Of a stretch of DNA of 64,000 nucleotides, positions 10,925 to 23,046 are shown piece by piece. The stretch is from Molossus alvarezi (taxonomy: Eukaryota; Chordata; Mammalia; Chiroptera; Molossidae): assembly GCA_037176705.1 (NCBI GenBank), contig CM073887.1, positions 55,885,001 through 55,949,000 on the forward strand, written 5' to 3'. The notes under the pieces are model-generated. The model was not told the origin of the DNA. It did not search any database and worked only from the letters and a program-made list of their open reading frames with translations. A program made the translations under genes and the position numbers. Numbering within the stretch: position 1 is the stretch's first letter; the number at the start of each line of letters is the position of its first letter.

Positions 10925-12057
10925 ATAGATGGTACTTTTAAATGCAAGCTGCTGGAGGCTGGGAGCTGCTGCAGTCCCTAGAACAATCCACAGGGTCTGT
11001 TATCTCCCCTTCTCCCTGCCTCTTCTCCAGCACCCTAGAAGCGGCCAAGGACACTAGATAACAGCTCACTTTTGAGCACTCTAAAGGAATACAATAATCA
11101 CCAAGAATCCAGTAAGTAATTTAAGTTTCACTAATGTCTTTTACAGTTATTAACATAAAATATGTTTGTTTTTGCCTAAGTTTACAAAAAGGATTTATTT
11201 TAACTCTGTTATGCCTCTTTAAAAAATGTCAGTGTAAAGAAATTCCAAAATGGTGGCAGAGTGAATGGAAGCCACACAGACCATCTCCCAAGACGAAACT
11301 GGAATTACAACTAAAATAAAGACAAATCATCGAGAAAAAGCAACAGAAAAGCAGCTAGAGAGGACCCATATAACCAGGGACAAGAAAAAAGGACACTGAA
11401 TTGAGCCTGGTAGGTCTGTGGAGGCACAAGAGGGCAGGCTGAGAACCCAGTGGGGGTAAAATCCCAAGCTGACTCCATGGCACAGAGGGCCGGGACAGAG
11501 CACTAAATTAGCGACAGCCACTCACCTTGGGTGCTGGCAGAGGAAGGGTAGACTGGACTGAGACTCTGTGGAGACACCCAGGATTTGGAGGGCGCTATAA
11601 GTTTTTGCTGAGTTGCTACCACACAGGATGGTGGCCATCTTGCTTCTTTCTGGAGCTCTGGGGAGATGCAGCAGCCCTTCCTGTGGAGATTTAATCCCAC
11701 CCGGCTGTGCTAGAGAAATGCAAATTGAGGCTCATAAACAACGAGCATCTGCCCTACCCTCTGGAAATCCTCTTACGCTGAACAATTGAGGGAGTTTTTC
11801 ATTCAGCTGAGGGTCACAACCCAAGGTTCATCAAGTAACTGAGACTAATAGCCTTCAGGCAAAAAGCTAGAGGATAACTGCACCTTTCCTGGGCTTGCAA
11901 ATCTACCCAGGAAAGTAAGACTTGACAGTGGTGTTGAATATGGGTCTGCCCACACTCATCCAAACCCAGTAGAGGAAGCCACAAACAACACCCACACAGA
12001 ACACCAACACCCACAGGAAAAATTTAGCAGGCTCCAAAACTCACTGAGATAGCCAAA

Positions 12058-12915
12058 ATGGTGAAACAAAGAAACAAATCCCAAATGAAAAAACAAGAGA
12101 AATCTACTGAAGATGACATGAAATACAGTTAAGCAAGTTATCAGAGGTAGAGTTCACAGCCATGATCTTGAGAGAGCTCCACAGCATGAGTAAAGATATA
12201 GAAACATTGAAAACCAACCCAGTGGAAATGAACAATGACATAGATGAAATAAACAACACATTGAAAGGCATAACCAGCACAGTAGAGAAAGCTGAGGAAC
12301 AGGACAGTGAATTAAAAGACAGGGTAGAAAAAATTCAACCAATCAGAAAACAAAAGAAAAAAACAATTAAAAAACAGGAAGACAGCTTAAGAGAACTGTG
12401 GGACAACTGGAAACATAACAACATTCACATCATAGGAGTTCCAGAAAGAAAAGAAAAATGAGCAAGGCTTAGAGAATATATTTGAAGAAATAGTTACAGA
12501 AAACTTCCCTAACTTCGTGAAGGAGAAAGGCATTCAAGTTCAAGAAGCACAGAAAGTCCCAAGGAAGAAGAACCCAAACAGGCCCACACCAAGACACATA
12601 ATAATTAAAATGCCAAAAATTAAAGACAAAGAGATAATCCTAAAGGCAGCAAGAGATAAGCAACAGGTTACCTACAAAGGAACGCCCATAAGTTTCTCAG
12701 CTGACTTCTGAATAGAAACATTACAGGCCAGAAGGGAATAGCATGAAGTAATCAAGGTGATAAAAAAACAAGAATCTGAATCCAAGACTACTCTACCCAG
12801 CAAGGCTATCATTCAAAATAGAAGGTCAACTAAAGAGCTTTTCAGACCAAAAAAGGCTAAGGGAATATATTAGCAACAAATCAGCACTGCAAGATTTGAA
12901 AAAGGACTGCTGTAA
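12058..12915 (+). pseudogene. L1 copy A ORF1, broken
   Basis: Decayed frame for the L1 RNA-binding/chaperone protein. The ATG follows 'gatagccaaa', as in the other copies. A coiled-coil part is readable at 12,162-12,461 (SMSKDIETLK, then heptad-like SELKDRVEKIQ). The central part (ELWDNWKHNNIHIIGVPE) follows before a frameshift near 12,455. A further open stretch at 12,517-12,711 holds the C-terminal region (IKMPKIKDKE, then QQVTYKG). It ends at the shared stop near 12,913. Confidence 0.9.
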
Positions 12916-15900
12916 TTAGTAGAAAAAATAGAAAGAAAAATATAACCACACTAAACAAAAATGGCAATAAATAAGTACATATCAATAATTACCTTAAATG
13001 TAGTAAATGGTTTGAGTGCTCTGATTAAAAGACACAGAGTAGCTGACTGGATAAGAAAGCATGACACACATATATGTTGTTTATAAGAGACCCACCTCAC
13101 AACAAATGACTCACATAGGTTGAAAGTGAAGGGATGGAAAAAAATCTTCCAAGCGAATGGAAAGGAAAAAAAAAAATGCTGGGGTAGCAATACTCATATC
13201 TGATTAAATAGATTTCAAAATGAAGGCCATAACTAGAGACAAAGAAAGCCACTACATACTATTGAAAGGATCTATCCAACAGGAAGATATAACCTTGAAA
13301 AACATATATGCACCCAATATAGGAGCACCAACATACATTAAAATTTTTCTGCAGAACTTCAAGGGAGAAATCGACAGCAATACAATCATAGCAGGGAAAA
13401 TCACCCCCCTGCTGACATCACTGGACAGATCTTCTACACAAAAAATTAACAGGGAAACACAGACTCTAAATGAAGTGTTAGATCAAATGGATTTAATAGA
13501 TATCTACAGAGAATTACACCCCAAAACTTCAGAATTCACATTCTTCTCAAGTGCACATGGGACATTCTCAAAGACAGACCACATGTTAGGGCACAAACTA
13601 AGTCTCTACAAGTTCAAGAAGACTGAAATTATATCAAGCATCTTCTCAGATCACAATGGCATGAAAGTAGAATTCAATTGCAATGGGAACATGCAGAGAC
13701 ATTTGAAAACGTGGAGGTTAAACAGCATGTTATTGAACAATGAATGGGTTACCATGGAGATCAAGGAAGAAATTAGAAACTTCCTCGAAACCACTGAAAA
13801 TGAGCACAAAACAACACAAAATCTATGGGATGCAGCAAAAGCAGTTCTGAGAGGGAAGTTCATAGCACTACAGGCCTATCTCAAGAAACAAGAAGTTCTA
13901 ATTGACTATGTAACCTCACAACTAAAGAACTAGAAAGCAAACACAAAGAAAACCCCAGAGCAAGCAAAAGAACTGAAATAGTAAAGATCAGAGCATAAAT
14001 AAACAACATAGAGACCAAAAAAAACAATTTAAAGGATCAATGAAACAAAGAGCTGGTTTTTTGAAAAGATAATCAAGATTGATGGACCCTTAGCTATAAT
14101 CACCAGGAAACAAAGAGACACCAAATACACAAAATCAGAAATGAAAGAGGAGAAGTAACAATTGAGCACCATAGAAATACAAAGGATTGTTAACAAATAT
14201 TATGAACAATTATACGGCATCAAATTCAACAATCTAAGCAAAGTGGACAAATTTATAGAAACACATAGTCTCCCAAAACTGAATCGGTAATAGATAGAAA
14301 ACTTGAACAGACCAATAACAACTAAGGAAATTGACGACATAATCAAAACTTTCCCAGCAACAAAAACCCAGGCCCAATGGCTTCACAGAGGAGTTTTACT
14401 GAACATTCAAAGTAGATTTAACACTTATTCTCCTCAAACTATTCAAACAAATTCAAGAAGAAGAAAGACTTCCAAACTTGTTTTATGAGGCCAGCGTAAT
14501 TCTAATTCCAAAACCAGAAAAAGACATTACAAAGAAAGAAACTACAGGCCAATATTCCTGATGAACATAGATGCCAATATCCTGAACAAAATACCAGAAA
14601 ACCGGATCAACCAATACATTAAAAAAATTATTTACCATGACCAAGTGGGATTTATCCAAAGGATACAAGGCTGGTACAATATTTGCAAATCAATAGATGT
14701 GATACACCACATAAAAAAAATAAAAGATAAAAACCATGATCATATCAATAGACACTGAAAGAGCATTTGGCAAAATCCAGCACCCACTTCTGATAAACAC
14801 GCTCAGCAACGTGGGAATAGAGGGATCATGTCTTGACATAATAAAGGCCATATATGAAAAACCTACAGCCAACATCATACTCAATGGGCAAAAACTAAAA
14901 GCGTTTCCCTTAAGAACAGGAACAAGACAGGGATGCCCACTTTCATCACTCTTATTTAACAGAGTACTGGAAATCTTACTCATAGCAATCAGACATGAAA
15001 AAATAAATAAATAAAAGGGATCAAAATTGGAAAGGAGGAAGTAAAACTGTCATTATTTACAGATGACATGATATTGTACATAGAAATCCTAAACACTCCA
15101 TCAAAAATCTGCTAGATTTAATGAACAAATTCAGCAAAGTAGCAAGATACAAAATTAGCATCAAGAAATCGATGGCATTCTTATACACCAGTAATGAACT
15201 CAGAGAAAGAGAAACTAAAAAAGCAATCCCATTTACCATTGCAACAAAAAATTAAGATACCTAGGAATAATCTTAACCAGAGAAGTGAAAAACCTATTTG
15301 CAGAAAACTACAGGACATTAAAAAAGTAAATAGAGGAAGATATCAAAAAGTGAAAGCACATACCTTGTTCATGAATTGAAAGAATTAACAGCATTAAAAT
15401 GTCCATACTACCCAAAGCAATCTGTAGATTCAATGCAATCCCCATCAAAATATCAACAACATATTTCACAGAACTAGAACAAATACTTCAAAAGTTCATA
15501 TGGAACCAAAAAAGACCCTGAATAGCCACAGCAATCTTGAAAAAGAAGGACAAAGTAGGTGGGATCAAAATACTGGATATCAGGTTATACTACAAAGCTA
15601 CTGTAATCAAAACAGCCTGGTCCTGTCACAACGGGCATATAGATCAATAATATAGAACAGAGAACCCAGAAATCGACCCAAAACATTATACTCAATTAGT
15701 ATTTGACAAAGTGGCAAGAGCATACAATGGAGTAAAGACAGCCTCTTTAATAAATGGTGTTGGGAAAATTGGACAACTACATGCAAAAAAATGAAACTTA
15801 GACCATCAACTTGCACCATACATGAGAATAAACTCAACATGGATAAGAGACTTAAATGTGACTTGTGAATCCATAAAAATCCTAAAAGAAAATGTAGGCA

Positions 15901-16169
15901 ACAAAATTTTGGACATGATACGCAGTAGAATTTTCACTGATACACCACCTAAGGCAACAGAAACAAAGAAAAAAAATGAATACATGGGACTACATCAAAC
16001 TTAAAAGCTTCTGCACAGCAAAAGAAACAAGCATCAAAATGGAAAGGGAACCCACTGCATGTGAGAGCATAATTGCCAATGATACATCAGATAAGGGGTT
16101 AATTTTCAAAATATATAGGGTACCCACACAACTGAACAAAAGGAAGACAGAACCCATTTAAAAAATGGG

Positions 16170-16326
16170 TCCTGGTCTATTTGGCTCAGAGGTTAGAGCA
16201 TCGGCCTTCAGTCCAGAGAGACACGGGTTTGGTTCCCATTAAGGGCATGTACCTCGGTTGCAGTTTGTCCCCCGCCCTGGTTGGGTTGTGCGGGTGGCAA
16301 CCACTTGATGTGTCCCTTTCATGTTG

Positions 16327-16387
<61 letters not shown>

Positions 16388-16440
16388 TCACTCTATCTGA
16401 ACAAAAAATGAAAAAATGTCTTCAGGTGAGGATAAAAAAA
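16170..16440 (+). mobile_element. Ves-type SINE in L1 ORF2
   Basis: Head 'tcctggtctatttggctcag', a long CT repeat (16,331-16,384) and tail 'gtgaggataaaaaa'. Short TSD aaaaatggg on both sides. Confidence 0.93.
16331..16384. repeat. (CT)n microsatellite
   Basis: More than 25 CT units expanded within the SINE body. Confidence 0.95.
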
Positions 16441-17284
16441 AAAAAAAATGGGCAGAGTAGCTAAATAGACACTTCTGCAAATAGGACATACAAATGGCCA
16501 AGAGACATATGAAGAAATGCTCAATGTCACTAATCATCAGAGAGATGCAAATTAAAACAATAATGAGGTATCACCTCACACCTGTCAGAATGGCTGCGAT
16601 CAACAAATCATCAAACAACAGGTGTTGGTGAGGGTGTGGAGAAAAGGGGACTCTAATACACTGCTGGTGGGAATGCAAACTGGTGCAGCCACTATGGAAA
16701 ACAATGTGGTGTTATCTCAAATAATTAAAAATTGATCTGCCATTTGACCCAGTGATCCCACTTCTAGGAATATACCCTAAGAAGCTTGAAACACCAATCA
16801 GAAAGAATATATGTACCCCCATGTTCATAGCAGCACTATTTAGCTAAGATCTGGAAACAGCCCAAGTGTCCACCAGTAGATGAATGGTTAAAAAAGTTGT
16901 ACACAATGAAATACTATGCAACTGTAAGAAAGAAAGATCTGTTATCTTTTGAGACAACATGGAGGGACCTGGAGAATATTACCCTAAGTGAAGCAAGCCA
17001 GGTAAAGAAAGACAAATATTACATTATCTCACTTATTTGTGGAATATAATGAACATAACAGTCTGAGGAACAGAGTAGACCCCGAGATGTGGAAGTTGGG
17101 TACAGAGTGACAATCCTCAGAAGAGGGGGGGGGGATAAACCATAGAACTTATATGCATGTATGTATAACTGATGGACACGAACAACAAAGCTGGGGATGG
17201 GGTGGGGGGGGGATGGGGAGAAGGATGTCAATGGGGAAAAAAGGAGAAACAACTGTAACAAAATAAATTAATAATGATAAAAAG

Positions 17285-17892
17285 AGCGAGTCTTTTTATC
17301 TATTGCCACCCTATGTCTTTTGATTGGAGCATTTAGTCCATTTACATTTATTTATTTTAATGTTTTTTAGAGAGAGAAAAGGAGAGATCGAAACATCCAT
17401 CGGCTGCCTCCAGCAATCCCCTCCTTGGGGATTGAGTCTGCAACCCAGGCATGAGCCCTGACTGGGAATAGAACCAGGATCTCTCAGTCCATGAGAGGAT
17501 GCCCAATCTACTGAGCCACATTGACTGGGCAAGTCCATTTACATTTAGAGTAATTATTGATAGGTATATGCTTATTGCCATTTTGTTGATTGTTTTTTTG
17601 GTTATTTTTGTTGTTCTTTGCTGTTCCTTTTTTTTTTTCTCTTTCCTTTTCATTTTTCTTTAGTGTTTTGATTGTATTTTTTCTCTTGTTTTTATGGGTT
17701 TATTTTTAGCATGGTTTTAGTTTAGGGTTACCATGAGGTTCCTATATATCCATCTATATCTATAAGTCTATTTGAAGCTCATAGGCATTTAAGTTGAATC
17801 ACATTCTAAAAGCACTACATTTTTACTTTTCCATCAACTCTTTATGTTTTATTTATCTTTTTCAGATTTTAATGCTAATACATTTCAGTATA
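17285..17892 (-). mobile_element. Older L1 ORF2 fragment, antisense
   Basis: Text such as 'agtaattattgataggtata' and the T-rich run after it matches antisense ORF2 of older L1 families. Split by a SINE at 17,351-17,531. Confidence 0.65.
17351..17531 (-). mobile_element. Ves-type SINE in old L1
   Basis: Antisense copy ending 'gagccacattgactgggc'. Perfect 16-bp TSD agtccatttacattta at 17,335-17,350 and 17,532-17,547. Confidence 0.95.
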
Positions 17893-20800
17893 CATTTATT
17901 TTTTTTATTGTTGAAAGTATTATGAATGTCCTTTTTTTTGTTTCCCCCACTGACCCTTCCTTCCCACTCCCACCCAACTCCTGCCTCCCCCAGCCTAGAG
18001 TCTGTGTCAACTGGCTTATTTTGCTTAGCATAATACTCCTCAGGTTTCTCCATGTTATCTCAAAGGGTAAGAGATCTCCCTCACAGCTGCATAGTACTCC
18101 ATTGTGTACATGTACCACAGCATTTTTTATCCACCCATCTACTGATGGACACTTGGTCTGTTTCCAGATCTCAGCTATTGTAAATATCACTGCTATGAAA
18201 ATAGGGGTGCATATATTCTTTCTGATTGGTGTTTCAGGCTTCTTAGGGTATATTCCTAGAAGTGGGATCACTGGGTCAAATGGCAGATCAATTTTTAATT
18301 ATTTGAGATAACACCACATTGTTTTCAATAGTGGCTGCACCAGTTTGCATTCCCACCAGCAGTGTACTAGAGTCCCCTTTTCTCCACAGACTCGCCAACA
18401 CTTGTTGTTAGATGATTTGTTGATGGCGGCCATTCTGACAGGTGTGAGGTGATACTTCATTGTTTTAATTTGCATCTCTCTGATGATTAGTGATGTTGAG
18501 CATTTCTTCATAAGTCTCTTGGCCATTTGTATGTCCTGTTTGGAGAGGTGTCTCTTTAGGTCCTCTGCCCATTTTTTAATTGGGTTCTTTGTCTTCCTTT
18601 TGTTGAGTTGTATGAGTACTCTATATATTTTGGAAATTAACCCCTTATGTGATGTATCATTGGCAATGATGTTCTCCCATACAGTGGGTTGCCTTTCCAT
18701 TTTGATGGTTGTTTCTTTTGCTGTGCAGAAGCTTTTTAATTTGATGTAGTCCCATGTGTTCATTTTTTCCTTTGTTTCTGTTGCCTTAGGTGATGTATCA
18801 GTGAAAATTCTGCTGCATGTTATGTCCGAAATTTTGTTGCCTACATTTTCTTCTAGGATTTTTATGGATTCATGGGTCACATTGTAGTCTTTTATCCATT
18901 TCGAGTTTATTTTTGTGTATGGTGTAAGTTGATGGTCTAGTTTCATTTTTTTCTTTGTAGCTGTCCAATTTTCCCAACACCATTTATTAAAGAGGCTGTC
19001 TTTACTACATTGTATGCTCTTGCCTTCTTTGTTAAATATTAATTGAGCATAATGTCTTGGGTCCATTTCTGGGTTCTCTGTTCTGTTCCACTGGTCTATA
19101 TGCCTGTTCTTGTGCCAGTACCAGGCTGTTTTGATTACAGTTGCTTTGTAGTATAACCTGATATCTGGTATTGTGATCCCACCTACTTTGTCCTTCTTTT
19201 TCAAGATTGCTGTGGCTATTCGGGGTCTTTTTTGGTTCCATATGAACTTTGAAGTATTTATTCTAGTTCTGTGAAGTATGTCGTTGGTATTTTGATAGGG
19301 AGTGCATTGAATCTATAGATTGCTTTGGGAAACAGGACATTTTAATGATGTTAATTCTTCTAATCCATGTACAAGGTATGTGCTTCCACTTTTTTATATC
19401 TTTCTCTATTTTTTTTTTAATGTTCTGTCGTTTTCTGCAAATAGGTCCTTCATTTCTTTGGTTAAGTTTATTCCTAGGTATCTTAATTTTTTTTGCCACA
19501 GTGGTAAATGGGATGTTTTTTCAGTTTCTCTTTTGTGAGTTCATCAGTGGTGTATAAGAATGCCATCAATTTCTTGACATTAATTTTGTGTCCTTCTACT
19601 TTGCCAAATTAATTTATTAAGTCTAGTAGATTTTTGATGGAGTCTTTAGGGTTTTCTATGTCATACTTTTTAAAAAAAATCCCTCACCCAATGATATTTT
19701 TCTACTTATTATTAGTTAGAGTGGGAAGGAGGAAGAGAGAGACAGAGAGAAACATTGATATGATAGAGCCACATTGACTGGTTGCCTCCCGCACAACCCA
19801 TCCAGGGCTGGGGACAAACTGCAACCCAGGTATGTGCCCTTGACCAGAATCAAACCCACAACTCATTGGGTTGACACTTTAACCACTGAGCCAAACTGTC
19901 CAGGGCACCTTCTATTTTGAATGATAGCCTTGCTTGATAGAGTAGTGTTGGAGTCAGATCCTTGTTTTTTATCACCTTGATTACTTTATGCCATTCCCTT
20001 CTGGCCTGTAGTGTTTGAGTTGAGAGATCAGCTAGTAGCCTGAAGGGGCTTCCTTTGTAGGTAACCTGTTGCTTATCTTTTGCTGCTTTTAGGATTCTCT
20101 CTTTAATTATTGGCATTTTAATTTTGATTGTCACAGTGTGGGCTTGCTTGGATTCTTCTTACTTGGGGCTCTCTGTGCTTCTTGTACTTGTATGCCTTTT
20201 TCCTTCACCAAGTTAGGGAAGTTTTCTGTCACTATTTCTTCAAATATATTCTTTAATCCTTGCTCATTTTTTTTCTCTGGAACTCCTACGATGCTGATGT
20301 TATGTTTCATGTTGTTCCACAGTTCTCTTAAACTGTCTTCCTGTTTAGTTGTCTTTTCTTTTTGGTTCTCTGATTGGGTGATTTTTTCCTACCCTATCTT
20401 CTAATTCACTGATCTGGTCCCCGGGCTTCCTCTCCTCTGCTGGTTATTCCTTCCAACGTATTCTTTATTTCTGGTATGCCATTTTTCATTTCAATGTTTC
20501 TGTGTCTTTACTCATGCTTATGCTGTTGAGCTTCCTCCTTATCATCACTCTGAACTCTGCCTCTGATAACTTGCTTAACTGTATTTCATTTATCTCTTCT
20601 TTGGTAGAGTTCTCTTGTTCTTTCATTTGGGATTTGTCTTTTGGTTTCACCAATTTGGGTGTCTCAGTGGGTTTTGGAGTCTGCCAAATTTTACCTGTGG
20701 GTGTTCCACTGGTTGTGGTGCTCTCTACTGAGTTTGGATGAGTGTGGGACGACCCATGTTATAAACCACTGTGAAATCTTACTTTCCTGGGTAGATTTGC

Positions 20801-20895
20801 AAGCCCAGGAAAGGTTCTGTTATCCTCTGTTTTTTTTGTGTTTTTTTTTTTGCCTGGCGGCTATCAGTCTGTTACTTGATGAGCTTTGGGTGTAG
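17893..20895 (-). mobile_element. LINE-1, copy C, internally deleted
   Basis: Read on the minus strand it runs: part of the 5'UTR (from about 20,895), ORF1 (about 20,630-19,906), then abruptly the late reverse-transcriptase region of ORF2, then 3'UTR and T-rich (poly-A) end at 17,893. About 2 kb between the end of ORF1 and mid-ORF2 is missing, and a SINE sits exactly at the break. The longest open piece, 18,299-19,204, is the ORF2 C-terminal region ([21 protein letters not shown], then the Cys-rich [18 protein letters not shown]). Confidence 0.9.
19666..19905 (-). mobile_element. SINE at the L1 deletion junction
   Basis: Antisense SINE ('atccctcacccaatgatatt' ... 'ccaaactgtccagggc'). ORF2 sequence lies on its left and ORF1 C-terminal sequence on its right. 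No TSD is visible. Confidence 0.9.
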
Positions 20896-21385
20896 CCTGA
20901 AACTAAATTATTATTGTTTGTTTTAATTTGTCATCTCTTTTTTTGTGTTATTGGTGATATCTTGCCAGTGTCACCTACACACATGCAGCAAGAAGAGCTC
21001 TCCCTTGCTGCTAAAAACCAAGTGATCATCAGCTATCATGGTTGTAGGGAGTGTCCTTCAAGGAAACCATCTGAAGCATTAGCTGTCTGCTACAAATATT
21101 GAGTGTTCTGGACATTTCCTGATTGCCATTTATGTTGTGTTTGTTGAATGACATCATGTGCCAGTACCAGTGACTCCCAGGATAATGAATGTATAAGTGA
21201 AATTGGCAAGAAAAGGACATATTTGTGTTGGGCTGTGCTGGAGAGGTTTTGAAGAAGGATGCCCCAAATAAAATATTGTCATGCAGACTACAGGTGACAT
21301 TAGGAGGAGAACCAGGAGTGGGATATGAGTGTGACTGGGGGTGCACTATTTCAATAAACCAAAGATCTGTAGGAGTGACCATTCT
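20896..21385. other. Unassigned old sequence
   Basis: No recognised gene. Only short frames without domains. Confidence 0.35.
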
Positions 21386-21490
21386 TTTTTTAAATTTTTA
21401 TTGTGGTTTCCTGCCCCTAGCGGGAACTGAACCCGGGACTCTTTGGTCCGCAGGCTGACGCTCAAACGCTGCGCCAAACTGGAAATGGCA
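21386..21490 (-). mobile_element. Short SINE, body missing
   Basis: Only a T-rich end and the antisense head (gcgggaactgaacccgggac) remain. 13-bp TSD gagtgaccattct at 21,373-21,385 and 21,491-21,503. The head is joined directly to the tail, as in the copy at 48,595. Confidence 0.9.
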
Positions 21491-21503
21491 GAGTGACCAT
21501 TCT

Positions 21504-22516
21504 GATAGAAACTTCTAGTATATGAAGGCTTCTACTTATAAGGTGTCAGTAAGCCTGATGATCAGAACAAAGCAATTGGCCCCAAAGACTAAGGATTGAA
21601 TCTAACTAATGCTTTTAAATGTTCTTTATTTTTAAATTACAGTTTACATTCAATATTATTTTGTTTTAGGTTCAGGTGTACAACATAGTACTTGAACAGC
21701 AGGAAGAAATATCTATAAAAAAATCAAGGTTTAAGTAAGCCATTAGGATTAACATGGTTGTAGATTGAGGTAAAAAATGGTACAAGGTCCACTGAATGCC
21801 TTTTTCAAGAGTTCAGTGTTGTGCATTCCATAACTGAGTTGATAACATCAATAATTTGTAGCATATCCTGATGAGTCCTTAAATTCTTGCTTCAGCAGGG
21901 CTAAGTAATTTGTATAATTGTCTACCATGGTCACAGCACAGCAATTATTCAGCAGATGGGGATGATGGGTCCAATAAAATGTGTTTGCCATCAACTGCAG
22001 GAACACCTTCCTTGCTATGGAATGTCCACTGACTATATTACCAGTGGTGTATTATTTCACATCAAGTGCTGCAGTCAGCCACTAAGTTAGCCATGGCCAA
22101 GAGCAGTCCCTTGAATTTTTGGTAAACTTTAGGTTAGAAGCCTGCACATGGTTATAGGTTATGAGGGCTCATAGACCCAAGGTTAATGTCATCAGATCTC
22201 AAATGAGAGTATATGGTCAGAAATTTGAATAGATTGATCTCCCTGAGAATTGAAATGAGGTTTAATGTGCAGAGCAGGAAGTGGCCTTGATTTGTACTTG
22301 GGTATTGTGAGGCAAGTTATTCTGAGTTCTTTATGCCAAAAGGGGCAATTTTGGATAAGAGATGTTGCTATTAGTGGACTGCACAGCTAGATCATTGACG
22401 ATGGTCTAAGGTTCTGTAAAAATGTACAGATGAATTCAATTCTTGTCCAAGGAATTCTCTAGTGCTAGTACGACTGCCTGGCGTTTGACTACTGTGTCTG
22501 ATGCTTGTGTCCAGTC
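21504..22516. other. Unassigned, possible antisense ERV-L-like pol remnant
   Basis: About 21,640-21,690 resembles an old L1/ERV 3' fragment ('ttcaggtgtacaacatagta'). On the minus strand, near 22,490-22,390, a broken frame loosely recalls an RNase H region. The resemblance is too weak to assert. Confidence 0.2.
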
Positions 22517-23046
22517 TTTTTTTTAAAATCCTCATTCAAGGATATTTTTTAAAAATTTATTTTATTTTTTAATTTTATTATTATTATTATTTTTGTTACA
22601 GATGTTTCTTCTTTTTGCCCCATTGACATCCTACTCCCCATCCCTCCCACCCCATCCCCAGCTTTGTTGTCCATGTCCATCGATTATGCATACATGCATA
22701 TAAGTTCTGTGGTTTATCTCTTCCCTCCCCTCTCCCCCTCTTCTAAGGGTTGTCAGTCTTTACCCTACTTTCACGTCTCTGGGTCTACCCTGTTCCTCAG
22801 ACTGTTATGTTTATTATATTCCACACATAAGTGAGATCATGTAATATTTGTCTTTCTCTGCTTGGCTTGATTTTAGAGAGAGAGAAACATCACTGTGAGA
22901 GAGAAACATCAGTCAGCTGCCTTCAGCACAAGCCCCGACTGGGGATCAAACCAGCAACTTAGGTATGTGCTGTGACCAGGAATCACACCCACAAACCTTT
23001 CAGTGTACAGGACAATGCTCCAACCAACTGAGCCACCTGGCTAGGG
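22517..23046 (-). mobile_element. SINE interrupted by an L1 3' fragment
   Basis: Antisense SINE start 'aatcctcattcaaggatatt' (22,529) resumes at 22,869 with 'gattttagagagagagaaac' and ends 'gagccacctggctagggc'. Between lies an L1 3' end. Confidence 0.85.
22549..22868 (-). mobile_element. L1 3'-end fragment nested in SINE
   Basis: Antisense L1 3'UTR: A/T tail, C-rich stretch (G-rich on the L1 strand), 'cattatattccacacataag' type sequence shared with copies A and I. Strongly 5'-truncated. Confidence 0.88.

Larger units (their letters stand above)
9421..11242 (+). mobile_element. Possible ERV leader/gag remnant with SINE insertions
   Basis: Follows the putative LTR. A Met-Gly-Asn start, as used for myristoylation in gammaretroviral Gag, can be read at about 10,214, but the frame stops within about 15 codons. 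The remainder has many stops and no clear domain. SINEs occupy 9499-9755, 9769-9968 and 10,671-10,924. The assignment rests on order and a very short motif. Confidence 0.25.
12961..17048 (+). pseudogene. L1 copy A ORF2, broken
   Basis: Decayed frame for the L1 endonuclease/reverse transcriptase, starting MAINKYISII. The longest surviving stretch, 13,220-13,933, is endonuclease (IYAPNIGAP, then the SDHN motif). The reverse-transcriptase part is in pieces (14,303-15,014); '[13 protein letters not shown]' is readable near 14,920. The C-terminal part is split by a SINE and carries many stops. Not functional. Confidence 0.9.
11243..17284 (+). mobile_element. Near full-length LINE-1, copy A
   Basis: The 5' end, attccaaaatggtggcagag, is followed by a 5'UTR of about 0.8 kb, ORF1, a short spacer, ORF2, a G-rich 3'UTR and an A-rich tail. 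Both frames are broken by stops and small indels. A SINE interrupts ORF2 at 16,170-16,440. The structure is complete in order, so it was once a full-length insertion; it cannot now encode a working machinery. Confidence 0.95.

Noticed and set aside
18299..19204. A 301-codon minus-strand open frame as a host gene
   Set aside because: It is the C-terminal part of ORF2 in an antisense L1.
21504..22500. Antisense ERV-L pol
   Set aside because: Only a faint RNase H-like resemblance in a frame with stops; too weak to call firmly.
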